A stretch of DNA of 52,424 nucleotides. Origin: Chitinophagaceae bacterium. Its GTDB lineage: Bacteria > Bacteroidota > Bacteroidia > Chitinophagales > Chitinophagaceae. The notes under the pieces are model-generated. The model was not told the origin of the DNA. It saw only the letters and a program-made list of their open reading frames with translations, and made no database searches. The stretch's first letter is position 1; each line of letters opens with the position of its first letter. The position numbers and the translations under genes were made by a program. Shown here piece by piece: positions 1 through 8,350 of the stretch. The DNA is taken from assembly GCA_028288595.1 (NCBI GenBank), contig JAQBNK010000013.1, positions 1 through 52,424 on the forward strand, in the 5' to 3' direction.

Positions 1-81
1 TCAACATTCTCCGTTTTTTTTGGTCAGGTTTGTACTTTCATAACAAGCTGTTTTGGTTAAGTAGTCGTTAGTTTTAAGCAT
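1..81 (-). other. Short open frame downstream of fecR, function unknown
   Basis: An ATG at position 81 opens a 26-codon frame that ends in TGA exactly at the window edge. It begins 16 bp after the fecR stop codon. FecR genes of this kind are usually followed by a susC gene, but this frame has no signal peptide and is too short. It may be chance, or a leader peptide ahead of a gene outside the window. Nothing in the residues is recognisable. Confidence 0.15.
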
Positions 82-97
82 ATGAACACGGGTATTT

Positions 98-1177
98 CTA
101 CCTGATAATTATCCTTCCCTCTTTTTCCTGGTATTTAAAATTGAGCGCCACTTGTAAAGCTTCCATCACCTCATTCAATGATTTATTTTCGAAAGTTGCC
201 GTGAAGTGCCTGGCTTTGATATTCTCATCTTCAATCACAATCTCAATGTTGTACCATTGTTCGATCTTAGAAAATACGCGGCCCATATTTTCATTATCGA
301 ACGAAAGTTTATTATAAACCCAGGACGTCTCTGCATTACTGCTATCCCTCTTATTAAAGTGGATTTTAGTGAGTGCTAACAGTGGCATTTCTTCATCTGT
401 TGCATCCAGCGATTTTTTAGTTTCCCTGGAAGAGGTTTTTATATATGATGCATCACTGTTAAGAACCGTCAGTTTTTCGTTTGGTTTCAGAATAATGTTT
501 TTCTTTTCTTTTCCGTGAAGGGTTATTTCGATCATGCCATGAATCAAAGAAGCTTCGGTGGTGTTCTCCCTGGGGTATGAACGCACGTTGAAAACTGTTC
601 CAAGCACCTTAACATCCATTGTTCCGGTATGTATAATGAAGGGTTTGCGGGGATTTTTGGCAACGTCGAAAAAAGCTTCGCCGGTTAGCTGAACTTCGCG
701 GCTATCACCGGTAAAATTTGCTGGGTAAATAATTTTACTATCAGCATTCAGCCATACACTTGTTCCGTCGGGTAACAGGATGTGTGATTTGGAACCTTTC
801 CTGGTGGCTATTTCATTCTTGCTGGTTACTTTATTTTCAGCAGCAGGTAAAAAGAAATAAAACTGGATTATTGTCGCAACAGCTAAAAAGACGATGGCAA
901 ACCGGGCATACTTAAACTTAGCCGGTCTTATTACAGAAGCTGTTCTTTGTTCTTCTTCAAATTCCTCGTTTACCTGTATGCGAACGGCCTGTGAAGCGTA
1001 AGCCTGCTCTGCTTCGAGTAATTCAAATTCAGTCAGATCCTTTTTAGCAAAAACAGATTGATAAAGCTGGTTGAACTCTTTATTAGTATGAAGTATATTT
1101 TGTAGCTCCAGCCTTTCACTTTTTGTGATCGACTGAGCCAATTCTTGCCTGACGAGATATAAAAATCTTTCTTCCAT
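98..1177 (-). CDS. FecR-family anti-sigma factor
   Basis: This is a 359-residue inner-membrane anti-sigma factor that would hold the neighbouring ECF sigma factor and release it when an outer-membrane receptor signals. The cytoplasmic N-terminal part is about 90 residues, one membrane segment lies at about 93-110, and the periplasmic FecR domain covers about 125-220 (LLPDGTSVWLNADSKI, LTGEAFFDVAKNP, VLGTVFNV). The C-terminal DUF4974 domain, related to the secretin/TonB short N-terminal fold, covers about 285-359. Order and length fit the Bacteroidota family. The sigma gene lies 77 bp upstream on the same strand. The cognate SusC-type receptor would be expected beyond position 1, outside the window. 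Confidence 0.95.
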   Translation of the reverse strand: MEERFLYLVRQELAQSITKSERLELQNILHTNKEFNQLYQSVFAKKDLTEFELLEAEQAYASQAVRIQVNEEFEEEQRTASVIRPAKFKYARFAIVFLAVATIIQFYFFLPAAENKVTSKNEIATRKGSKSHILLPDGTSVWLNADSKIIYPANFTGDSREVQLTGEAFFDVAKNPRKPFIIHTGTMDVKVLGTVFNVRSYPRENTTEASLIHGMIEITLHGKEKKNIILKPNEKLTVLNSDASYIKTSSRETKKSLDATDEEMPLLALTKIHFNKRDSSNAETSWVYNKLSFDNENMGRVFSKIEQWYNIEIVIEDENIKARHFTATFENKSLNEVMEALQVALNFKYQEKEGRIIIR

Positions 1178-1254
1178 AAAGCAGTTACCTATCAGACAGT
1201 AAAAAAAACCAAAGTCCCCACAAGGAAGTCAAAAAAAAAATAATATAATTTTTA

Positions 1255-1854
1255 TTATAATATCAGCGCAAGATCAAAGAATGAAAAAAGAAGTATATAA
1301 AAATAAGAGCGCATAGCACTCATTAATTTATGCAATGCATTATTTAAGTGCCTGTCTACAGTATTGGTTGAAATATTGAGGATATCTGCCACTTCTTTAT
1401 AAGTTAAGTCATCTTCCCGTACAAGTTTATAGACCATCCGGCATTTGGGCGGTAGCTCTTTTATGGATTCATTAATTTTTTTTCTTAATTCATCATGTAT
1501 GAATAATTCCTCCGGGCTTTCGTTATCCGGGTCACATTGCAAATCAAGAGATTCAATATCACCCGTTGCAGACTTTTTATTCTTCTTCAGTTCGTTAATA
1601 CAGGTATTTCTTACTGCCTGGTATAAATAGAGCCTGAGGTTGTTTATTTTTAAAACATCTTCTTTCATGGTCCATACTTTCATCAGCACATCACAAACAA
1701 CTTCCTCTGCAGGTTCTTTTGTTTTTAAAAATGAATAAGCAAAATGAAGCAGTGGTTTATGAAAATGGAGGAAAAGTTTTTTATAAGACGGTTCATGCCT
1801 GCTAACAGCAATTTTAGTTTGCAATTCAATAATATCCTGGAGGGTTAATTGCAT
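1255..1854 (-). CDS. ECF RNA polymerase sigma factor
   Basis: This 199-residue protein is a sigma-70 factor of the extracytoplasmic-function type typical of Bacteroidota glycan and iron loci. Region 2 spans about residues 20-95 (YSFLKTKEPAEEVVCDVLMK, LRLYLYQAVRNTCIN). Region 4 spans about 125-180 (ELPPKCRMVYKLVREDD, YKEVADILNISTNTVDRHL) and carries the helix-turn-helix that reads the -35 element. The last 15 residues are strongly hydrophobic (YILLFSFFDLALIL), which is common in this subfamily. It is followed 77 bp later by its FecR anti-sigma partner. The target promoters cannot be read from this window. Confidence 0.95.
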   Translation of the reverse strand: MQLTLQDIIELQTKIAVSRHEPSYKKLFLHFHKPLLHFAYSFLKTKEPAEEVVCDVLMKVWTMKEDVLKINNLRLYLYQAVRNTCINELKKNKKSATGDIESLDLQCDPDNESPEELFIHDELRKKINESIKELPPKCRMVYKLVREDDLTYKEVADILNISTNTVDRHLNNALHKLMSAMRSYFYILLFSFFDLALIL

Positions 1855-1990
1855 GGCAGAAAGGGGTATAACAGTAGTTCCTGATCGTTAGAACATTTAA
1901 ATTATCGTTTTTATATTACTAAAACAAGCTTTTAGCCAGTATTTTTAAAAGCGAAATTGGATGAATTGAAACTGCATATTTATATAAAAT

Positions 1991-2016
1991 AAAGCCGCCC
2001 TGGAAAGGGCAGCTTT
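1991..2016 (-). terminator. Hairpin terminator after the glycan operon
   Basis: GCCCT and AGGGC pair around a 4-nt loop. After one C/A mismatch the stem continues with AAAGC and GCTTT. On the minus strand the hairpin is followed by a T-rich stretch (TTATTTTATAT). It lies 47 bp after the stop of the last gene of the 2063-13137 operon, where a Rho-independent terminator is expected. The rest of the 1855-2062 gap should hold the promoter of the sigma/fecR pair, but no clear boxes were found. Confidence 0.65.
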
Positions 2017-2062
2017 TTGCTTGCAATAAGAAAAACTACTGCTTAGGTAGTAAGTTCAAATT

Positions 2063-3322
2063 CTATTTAGTAGTCTTCACCAGCTCAAAATAATCGATCT
2101 CTTTACCTTCTTTATCAAATACATGATAATTGATCTTATTTCCTTCAATGGTCATCATCGCGAAATTATAACTGTTGACTTTGGGAGTGAAAACCATAGT
2201 AGGCAGATCCCATCCACCAACACCCTGGAGATGTCCTCCTGAAGAACCGTTTGTTATATAAACCGTTCCCTTTGGATTATTATAAACATGAAAGTCTTTC
2301 TGTTCAAATATTTCGCTGCCCCTTACTGCTTTGTGACGCTCATATGCATGGCGATGGCCGGATAATACCAGGTCGATCTCGTATTTATCGATCAATGGTT
2401 TTAAATGTGCCTGCCAGGTTAGAATCTGGCTTACACCCCAGGAGTAAACAGGATAATGAGAATATAAAATGATCCAGTTGATCTTTTTATTTTGCTTTGC
2501 TTTTTTAAGATCATCTTCTAACCAGCGGTATTCTTCTGAACCTGCTTCAAAAAATAATGGTTTCTTTTTTATTTCTGCACCCTGCGAGTAACCTGAATTA
2601 ATAGCGATAAAATGTGTATTGCCATAATCATAAGAATAATTCAGCTCGTTACCCGGCAAATTCACAATATCATAAAATACAGGAAAAGGTTTTTGGAAAT
2701 TGACAGAGGAATCATTGTTCACTACATCATGATTTCCTGTAACTGACATGAAAGGATGATTTGCGCTGATAGGTTCGGTTACATTAAAAAGATCTTTCCA
2801 GCTTTTAACTACCGATCCGTTTTCTACAATATCTCCGTTATGAATGGTAAAATAAAAAGCATTCTTCTCCATTTCCTTAACGATAGAATCAGTTTGTTCG
2901 AAATTATAATTGCCGCCGTTGTTTTGCGTATCGCTCCACACGCCTACGACGATCTTCGATTTGTCGCCGACAACGGGGCCTGTACGAAACCTGAATAGCT
3001 GGCTCCATCCGGCTTCATCAGAACCTACTTTATAATAATAGTAAGTGGCAGGTTTTAAATTTGTGAGTGTTGCTTTGCTTACATAAGCTTTTAAATCATT
3101 TGAATATTTTACACTTGCTTTTGCTGATATTAATTTTTTATTGTCCATGCCATATTGCACCCTGCTCTCATCCTGTTTTTCATTCAACCAGGTGATGGCC
3201 ATAGTGGTTGCCGTCTTCACTTCTTTTTCTCCGTTCCAGCTAAGATGAACACCTTTGGGTTGCGCTATTGCTGCAGAACAGGAAATTATCATTAGTATCA
3301 AACCAATAAAATACAGTTTCAT
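2063..3322 (-). CDS. Purple-acid-phosphatase-like metallophosphoesterase, exported
   Basis: This 419-residue protein is a secreted dinuclear-metal phosphoesterase. Residues 1-20 are a signal peptide ending in AIAQ. Residues of about 22-118 look like the fibronectin-type domain found at the N-terminus of purple acid phosphatases (TTMAITWLNEKQDESRVQYG, YYYKVG). The catalytic domain shows GVWSDTQ, HNGDIVENG, GNHDVVNN, YSHYPVYS and SGHRHAYER, which supply the expected Asp, Asn and His metal ligands. It is the last gene of a six-gene operon, 12 bp after the GH92 gene, so it probably removes phosphate from the glycan or its breakdown products in the periplasm or at the surface. The substrate is inferred from context only. 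Confidence 0.9.
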   Translation of the reverse strand: MKLYFIGLILMIISCSAAIAQPKGVHLSWNGEKEVKTATTMAITWLNEKQDESRVQYGMDNKKLISAKASVKYSNDLKAYVSKATLTNLKPATYYYYKVGSDEAGWSQLFRFRTGPVVGDKSKIVVGVWSDTQNNGGNYNFEQTDSIVKEMEKNAFYFTIHNGDIVENGSVVKSWKDLFNVTEPISANHPFMSVTGNHDVVNNDSSVNFQKPFPVFYDIVNLPGNELNYSYDYGNTHFIAINSGYSQGAEIKKKPLFFEAGSEEYRWLEDDLKKAKQNKKINWIILYSHYPVYSWGVSQILTWQAHLKPLIDKYEIDLVLSGHRHAYERHKAVRGSEIFEQKDFHVYNNPKGTVYITNGSSGGHLQGVGGWDLPTMVFTPKVNSYNFAMMTIEGNKINYHVFDKEGKEIDYFELVKTTK

Positions 3323-3334
3323 AAAAAAATGATT

Positions 3335-5557
3335 TTAAAAGTTTTGTGCATTTACATTTATCGCAGAAGGTGGCGCACTCTGCGGATTACTGCCCCAGCT
3401 TTTATTCGGAGAAGGGCCCATTACCAGTTCCAGCTTTCCGCCATTCACCAGGTCTTTATGACTGAACCATGCCTGGTTCCATACTTTCCCATTTAAAGTA
3501 GCGCTTTGTATGTAACGGTTAGTCTTAGAATTATTTTTCGCGACGATCGTAAAACTTTTATTGTTTGCGAGTTGTATTGAAGCTTCATTAAAACTGGGGC
3601 TACCAATATTATAAACAGGTAATCCCGGTGTAACAGGATAAAATCCCATCATAGACAAAACAATGAATGCACTGGTGCCACCACCATCTTCATCACCGGG
3701 TATACTGAACACATCATCTCTGTACCATGTATCCATCAGCATTCTTATTCTCTTCTGTGTTTTCCATGGGGCTCCTAAATAATTATAGAGATATGGGATA
3801 TGATAGCTGGGCTCGTTACCGATTGAATATTGTCCTACCAAACCCGTAGCATCAGGGAATCTTGCCCAGAATTCGTACTTGCTCCGGCCCAGGTCCTCCC
3901 GAAATAACTGATCGAGTTTTTGTTCTGCTTTTTGTTTTCCTCCCATGAGATCAAACAAACCGTTAAGATCATGTTTCACATCCCAGTCGTAAGTATAATC
4001 ATTGTTCTCCGTTGTATAATCCCGGCCTCCCATGCCGCCTGAAAATTTTGGATCGAAGGGTTCTATCCATTTGCCGGCTTCATCTTTAGGCCACATGAAA
4101 TTTTTATCTGTGCGGAAAACATTTTTATAATAACCTGCTCTCTGCAGAAATAAGCCCTGGTCATTATTAAGGTTAAGCGATTTAGCCAATTGTGCTAAAC
4201 ACCAGTCATCATAACTATTTTGTAAAGTAACCGCGACAGCCTGTCTTTTTTCAAAGCTATGTACTTCGGGTACGGTTTCTTTTTCATTAGGCCATAACGA
4301 AGGGAAGTAACCGTTTTTATTATAAAATGTATCGAGACTTGTTGCAGGTCCATTTCTCCATGGCAGTAAAGTTGCTTCCAAAGAGTTTTTCCTCAATCCT
4401 TCATATGCTTTTTTCAAATCAAAATTTCTAACTCCTTTAAACCATGCGTCTGCAACCCAGGCTGCAACATGGTTTCCCGTCATACAAGGATTATCACCGA
4501 AGATCAACGCGAAAGAAGGCATCCATCCTGATTGCTCATACATTTTTACATAAGACTCAATTTTATCACCTTCCTGACCAGGATTTAATATTGTATGAAG
4601 CGGCTCGTCAGCGAGGTACATATCCCATATCCAGTTGTCTACATAAAATGGACGCGAGTCTGTGTGCACCTGGTGATCATAAGCGCTGTAATATTTGCCG
4701 TATTCAGAAATATCCACCATACGTTCGTAGGTTCGGTATAACGCTGTATAAAATGTCCTTTTCTGTGCTTCAGTTCCTCCCGAAACATTTACCTGGTTTA
4801 AAACACGCTGCCATTCTTTTAATGCCGTATTCTTTACGGTGTTAATATCCCACGACGGAATTTCCTTTTGTAAATTTTCTTTTGCCTGTTCGATACTGAT
4901 GAAAGAAATACCGTATCTAAAATCAACGGCTTGCTGGTTACCGGATAATTGAATTAATAACTGTTTTTTATTAGCAGCTCCGTTTTGCTGCCATTCGATA
5001 TCTGCATTTGTTTCTGCATACACGAATGCTTTCATTCCATTGAAAGTTTCAGAGCCGGTTATTGTTCTTTTTCCCTGTACGGCTAATTCGCCTTCCGCAT
5101 TAATAACATTTAACCTGAGCCATTTAACATCTGAAGAAGGAAATTTAAAATGATAATAGCCACTATGTCTTGAGGGAGAAAATTCCACTTCAGTATTGAT
5201 CTCCTCTAAATTAACACTATAATAATACGGGGTCGTTTTCTCCAGGTCGTAAGTTGTTTTTTCTTTCCAGTTTTGTTGGAGTCCCGGTTTTGCAGGCATC
5301 AATGCAAATACATTTCCTATCCGGTGAGAATACATGGTGAGCGGGAAATAACTGATCTGGTCGTCGAGCTGATCTTTACGAACAGGGTACATTCTTATTA
5401 CGCTGTTCGGCAAATGCGCTGTTGGCCGCGTAGGCTCAAGCAACTGACCCACGCCGCCGATCGTTGGATCTACATAAGCAACGTTGCCTAGATTTTGTTG
5501 CTGCGCATGCGCAAACGTCAAAAAGAAAAGCGGTAAAAGAGCGATGATTTTTTTCAT
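3335..5557 (-). CDS. GH92-family glycoside hydrolase (alpha-mannosidase type)
   Basis: This is a 740-residue exported member of glycoside hydrolase family 92, whose studied members are calcium-dependent exo-alpha-mannosidases. The ATG at 5557 starts a clear signal peptide (LLPLFFLTFAHAQ); an upstream TTG at 5575 is less likely. Family marks are YVDPTIGG near the mature N-terminus, GNEPSYHIPYLYNY, which holds the expected acid Glu, and PGDEDGGGTSAF followed by MGFYPVTPGLPVYNIGSP, which holds the expected base Asp. The N-terminal domain is diverged: the usual glycine-rich first loop is replaced by QLLEPTRPTAHLPNS. Removal of alpha-linked mannose is therefore likely, with linkage and phosphate tolerance unknown. 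It lies between two phosphatase genes in the operon. Confidence 0.88.
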   Translation of the reverse strand: MKKIIALLPLFFLTFAHAQQQNLGNVAYVDPTIGGVGQLLEPTRPTAHLPNSVIRMYPVRKDQLDDQISYFPLTMYSHRIGNVFALMPAKPGLQQNWKEKTTYDLEKTTPYYYSVNLEEINTEVEFSPSRHSGYYHFKFPSSDVKWLRLNVINAEGELAVQGKRTITGSETFNGMKAFVYAETNADIEWQQNGAANKKQLLIQLSGNQQAVDFRYGISFISIEQAKENLQKEIPSWDINTVKNTALKEWQRVLNQVNVSGGTEAQKRTFYTALYRTYERMVDISEYGKYYSAYDHQVHTDSRPFYVDNWIWDMYLADEPLHTILNPGQEGDKIESYVKMYEQSGWMPSFALIFGDNPCMTGNHVAAWVADAWFKGVRNFDLKKAYEGLRKNSLEATLLPWRNGPATSLDTFYNKNGYFPSLWPNEKETVPEVHSFEKRQAVAVTLQNSYDDWCLAQLAKSLNLNNDQGLFLQRAGYYKNVFRTDKNFMWPKDEAGKWIEPFDPKFSGGMGGRDYTTENNDYTYDWDVKHDLNGLFDLMGGKQKAEQKLDQLFREDLGRSKYEFWARFPDATGLVGQYSIGNEPSYHIPYLYNYLGAPWKTQKRIRMLMDTWYRDDVFSIPGDEDGGGTSAFIVLSMMGFYPVTPGLPVYNIGSPSFNEASIQLANNKSFTIVAKNNSKTNRYIQSATLNGKVWNQAWFSHKDLVNGGKLELVMGPSPNKSWGSNPQSAPPSAINVNAQNF

Positions 5558-5591
5558 CTTTTTATTTTTAATCAAACCAAAAATTTTTTTA

Positions 5592-7235
5592 TTAATTCTT
5601 AATCACCTCAGCAATCGGCTTACCGATACAACCATTGGGCTCCTGTATATGAAGAAGAGCGGCAAGTGTTGGGGCGATATCTGTCATGTTAGTTTGTTTC
5701 ACACTGGATCCATGTTTAATCCCCCATCCCATCCACAGCAATGGTATATGTGCATCATAGGCGTTCCACGAACCATGCGTGGTGCCCGTGGCATTAGCCG
5801 CACCAGAATACCATGCAGGCTCTAATACAATAGTAACAGGCCCCGAGCGATCTGTATTATACCCGTTAATGATACGGGTCTTCAAAAGCTCAGGAACCGC
5901 AGACTGTGCTATGTTTTTTGCATCAACAACAAATGCTACCCCGGGTTTATTGCTTAAAAAGTTTACACAATCCTTCCTGATCGATTCCTCATCCAGTTTA
6001 TTTTTTTCTATTTCTTTATAATTGAAATGTACCTGAGAGTTACTGAAACTGGTAACGATGTTCTTTATTTTGTAATTGCTTTCTAAAAAACTATTGAGAT
6101 CTTTTTGCACCTGGCCGCTTTGCCATAATCCTGCAGGAATGTTTTTATCGATGAGAAGATTAGGATTATGTGCTGCACCATGATCAGCAGAAAGAAATAC
6201 AGTATAATTTCCTTTTCCGAGTTTTGTGTCCAGGTAAGTGAAGAATGATGCCAGGTCGCGGTCAAGTCTTAAATAAGTATCCTCTACTTCAATTGCATTT
6301 ACCCCAAATTTATGACCGATATAATCTGTGGATGAGCAACTCACCGCAAGAAAATCAGTAACCGCATTTTGTCCAAGTCTTTCTTTGTCAATTGCAGCTT
6401 TTGCAAGGTCGAGGGTAATAGTATTGCCATAAGGCGTGGAACGAATGATATCAAAATTTTTACTGAACATGGATGATGTCTTCACAGGAAAGGTGGAAGT
6501 AGTTTGTCCCATAAACTTTCCTTCATAACGATTATCATCAGGAGAACTTTGAACATAAGTTTTAATATCGTACAAAGTGTTCCAGTCCTGGTTTAAATAT
6601 TTTTCTGCAAGGCGTTGTTCATTAAATTGCTTTACCCAGGCTGGCAATTCTTTCATGTAATAAGTACTGGTGATCCAGTTACCGCTTGCATTATCAAACC
6701 AATAAGCTGCATCCGCCGTATGGCCCCCAGGTAAAATACTTCCGCGGTCTTTTAACGATATGCCGATCACTTTTGACCTGAAATTGGTAGCGAGTTTTAA
6801 TTCATCGGTAATAGTGCTTGCCAATAAATTACGGGGCGACATTTTTCCTTCGTCGGAAGAACTACCAACTGATTGAACAGTGCTATCTTCAGTACAATAA
6901 ACCGTTTTGCCTGTAGCATTCACAATAAAATCGTTCCCAGTTATTCCGTGTATAGCGGGTACTGAACCTGTATAAATAGTGCTGTGCCCGATAGCAGTTA
7001 CCGTGGGCACATAATCAATGTAAGTATTCTCGCAGGTAAATCCTTCGTTTAGTAAACGTTTGAATCCGCCATTTCCGTACCGGTCATAATAGCGGTATAA
7101 ATAATCCCAACGCATCTGGTCTATTACAATTCCAACTACCAGCTTTGGCCGGGGCAAAGTTGTTGCAATATCTTTTTGCGCCTGGCTAATTACAAACCCA
7201 AAGCAAAGCAAGACAACAATTATGATTCTTCTCAT
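5592..7235 (-). CDS. pafA: PafA-type alkaline phosphatase
   Basis: This 547-residue periplasmic phosphatase belongs to the alkaline phosphatase superfamily and resembles PafA, the phosphate-insensitive monoesterase of Bacteroidota. A signal peptide ends near residue 20. Metal and active-site marks are VVGIVIDQMRWDYL (Asp39), PTVTAIGHS, where Thr80 is the expected nucleophile, SLKDRGSILPGGH, which holds the Lys/Arg pair used for phosphate binding, SADHGAAHN and the late THGSWNAYD metal site. Length and order fit the family well. In the operon it sits between the GH99-like lipoprotein and the GH92 gene, which points to dephosphorylation of sugar phosphates released from the imported glycan. General phosphate scavenging is the alternative. 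Confidence 0.93.
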   Translation of the reverse strand: MRRIIIVVLLCFGFVISQAQKDIATTLPRPKLVVGIVIDQMRWDYLYRYYDRYGNGGFKRLLNEGFTCENTYIDYVPTVTAIGHSTIYTGSVPAIHGITGNDFIVNATGKTVYCTEDSTVQSVGSSSDEGKMSPRNLLASTITDELKLATNFRSKVIGISLKDRGSILPGGHTADAAYWFDNASGNWITSTYYMKELPAWVKQFNEQRLAEKYLNQDWNTLYDIKTYVQSSPDDNRYEGKFMGQTTSTFPVKTSSMFSKNFDIIRSTPYGNTITLDLAKAAIDKERLGQNAVTDFLAVSCSSTDYIGHKFGVNAIEVEDTYLRLDRDLASFFTYLDTKLGKGNYTVFLSADHGAAHNPNLLIDKNIPAGLWQSGQVQKDLNSFLESNYKIKNIVTSFSNSQVHFNYKEIEKNKLDEESIRKDCVNFLSNKPGVAFVVDAKNIAQSAVPELLKTRIINGYNTDRSGPVTIVLEPAWYSGAANATGTTHGSWNAYDAHIPLLWMGWGIKHGSSVKQTNMTDIAPTLAALLHIQEPNGCIGKPIAEVIKN

Positions 7236-7273
7236 GTATGATTAATAAGTAACCGCTAAGAAAAAGAAAAGTT

Positions 7274-8323
7274 TTATTTTTTCTTAAGTTCTCTTTTTGT
7301 CAGGTTCAAATAATCCTGGTTGTATTCATTTGCAGGCTCAAGCGTATTACCCTTTTGAAAATCATTCCATGAATTAATAAAGATCAGCCGGTTTTTACCC
7401 ATAGCTCTTTTAGCGACGTTGCAATAGTCAACATAATTTTTTTCATTACGCGGTATCACATACTGTGCAGGTGTTGATGGGTTGTTCCAGCCAGGAAATA
7501 TGCACGGCACAAATTCAATGTTCCAGGCTTCGAGGGTTTTCTTCCAGTTCTGCCAGTTTAAATCACTGTAACTATAGAAGGCAAAAGAACGATCATAATC
7601 TGTAGTGCTCCAGGTTGTAGGAACTATCGCATCGAATGCACGCTGTGTTGTTTCAGCATAATTTAATGGCGCTACCCAGCCGGTGGTTAATTCACCCACC
7701 AGGTAAGAATCGTAACCCCATATTTTCATAGAGAGTCTTACAGAATCGGCTACTTTTTTATAATCAATACTCGTTGCTGCCGCCGCTGCAAGATTTAATG
7801 GTGATAACAACACTACCGGTTTGGCATCGATCTTATAATATGTGGAAGAAGTAATGTAAGTGTCGCTTAGTGTTTTTAATTCTGCCAGCATGGTATTCAA
7901 TTTAGCGCCTGTTAAAGGAGCTGCGTTGGTAGCGCCTAAGTGAGCCGTATTATAATCGATCACCATTTTTACAGAACTGTTAGCAGCAACGGTTTTAAAA
8001 TTACTCAGTATAGCATTATCTGCAGTACCGTTCCATTTAAAAATAAAAAAATCAACACCTCCTGCAGTGGCCCAGGTTAAATGCTGTTGCATAACACTTG
8101 CAGTAAGCGCATCATATTTCCCGAGCGTTGGAGTAAATGGTATGGTTACTGCCCAGTCCGCAGTTTTATACACAGAATAATAAGCCCCAACCCTTGCATC
8201 TTCCGTAAGGTTAACCTGTGGTATAGGAAAAACATATTTGGTTGGATCAACTATGATTGAATCGTTTTTCTTGCATGCAACGAAGCTGAGGGAAAGAGCC
8301 AGAAAATATATTACACGTTTCAT
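7274..8323 (-). CDS. GH99/WbsX-like lipoprotein
   Basis: This 349-residue lipoprotein has a signal peptide with the lipobox SFVAC before KKND, so it is probably anchored at a membrane or on the cell surface. The rest resembles the (beta/alpha)8 fold of the GH71/GH99/WbsX group: VGAYYSVYKTADW, GGVDFFIFKWNG, and the C-terminal INSWNDFQKGNTLEPANEY. In many relatives the last motif reads SWNEWxEG, so the usual acidic residue after the linker is Lys here, and catalysis by the family mechanism is uncertain. It follows susD by 27 bp and precedes pafA. A decayed paralogue of its 3' end lies at 17339-17708. It may hydrolyse or bind an internal mannan linkage. Confidence 0.75.
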   Translation of the reverse strand: MKRVIYFLALSLSFVACKKNDSIIVDPTKYVFPIPQVNLTEDARVGAYYSVYKTADWAVTIPFTPTLGKYDALTASVMQQHLTWATAGGVDFFIFKWNGTADNAILSNFKTVAANSSVKMVIDYNTAHLGATNAAPLTGAKLNTMLAELKTLSDTYITSSTYYKIDAKPVVLLSPLNLAAAAATSIDYKKVADSVRLSMKIWGYDSYLVGELTTGWVAPLNYAETTQRAFDAIVPTTWSTTDYDRSFAFYSYSDLNWQNWKKTLEAWNIEFVPCIFPGWNNPSTPAQYVIPRNEKNYVDYCNVAKRAMGKNRLIFINSWNDFQKGNTLEPANEYNQDYLNLTKRELKKK

Positions 8324-8350
8324 ATAAGCCAGTTTGAAATTCTAATGATT

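Noticed and set aside
4444-4845. 133-codon plus-strand frame inside the GH92 gene
   Set aside because: It is antisense to a well-supported enzyme gene, with no domain or start signal.
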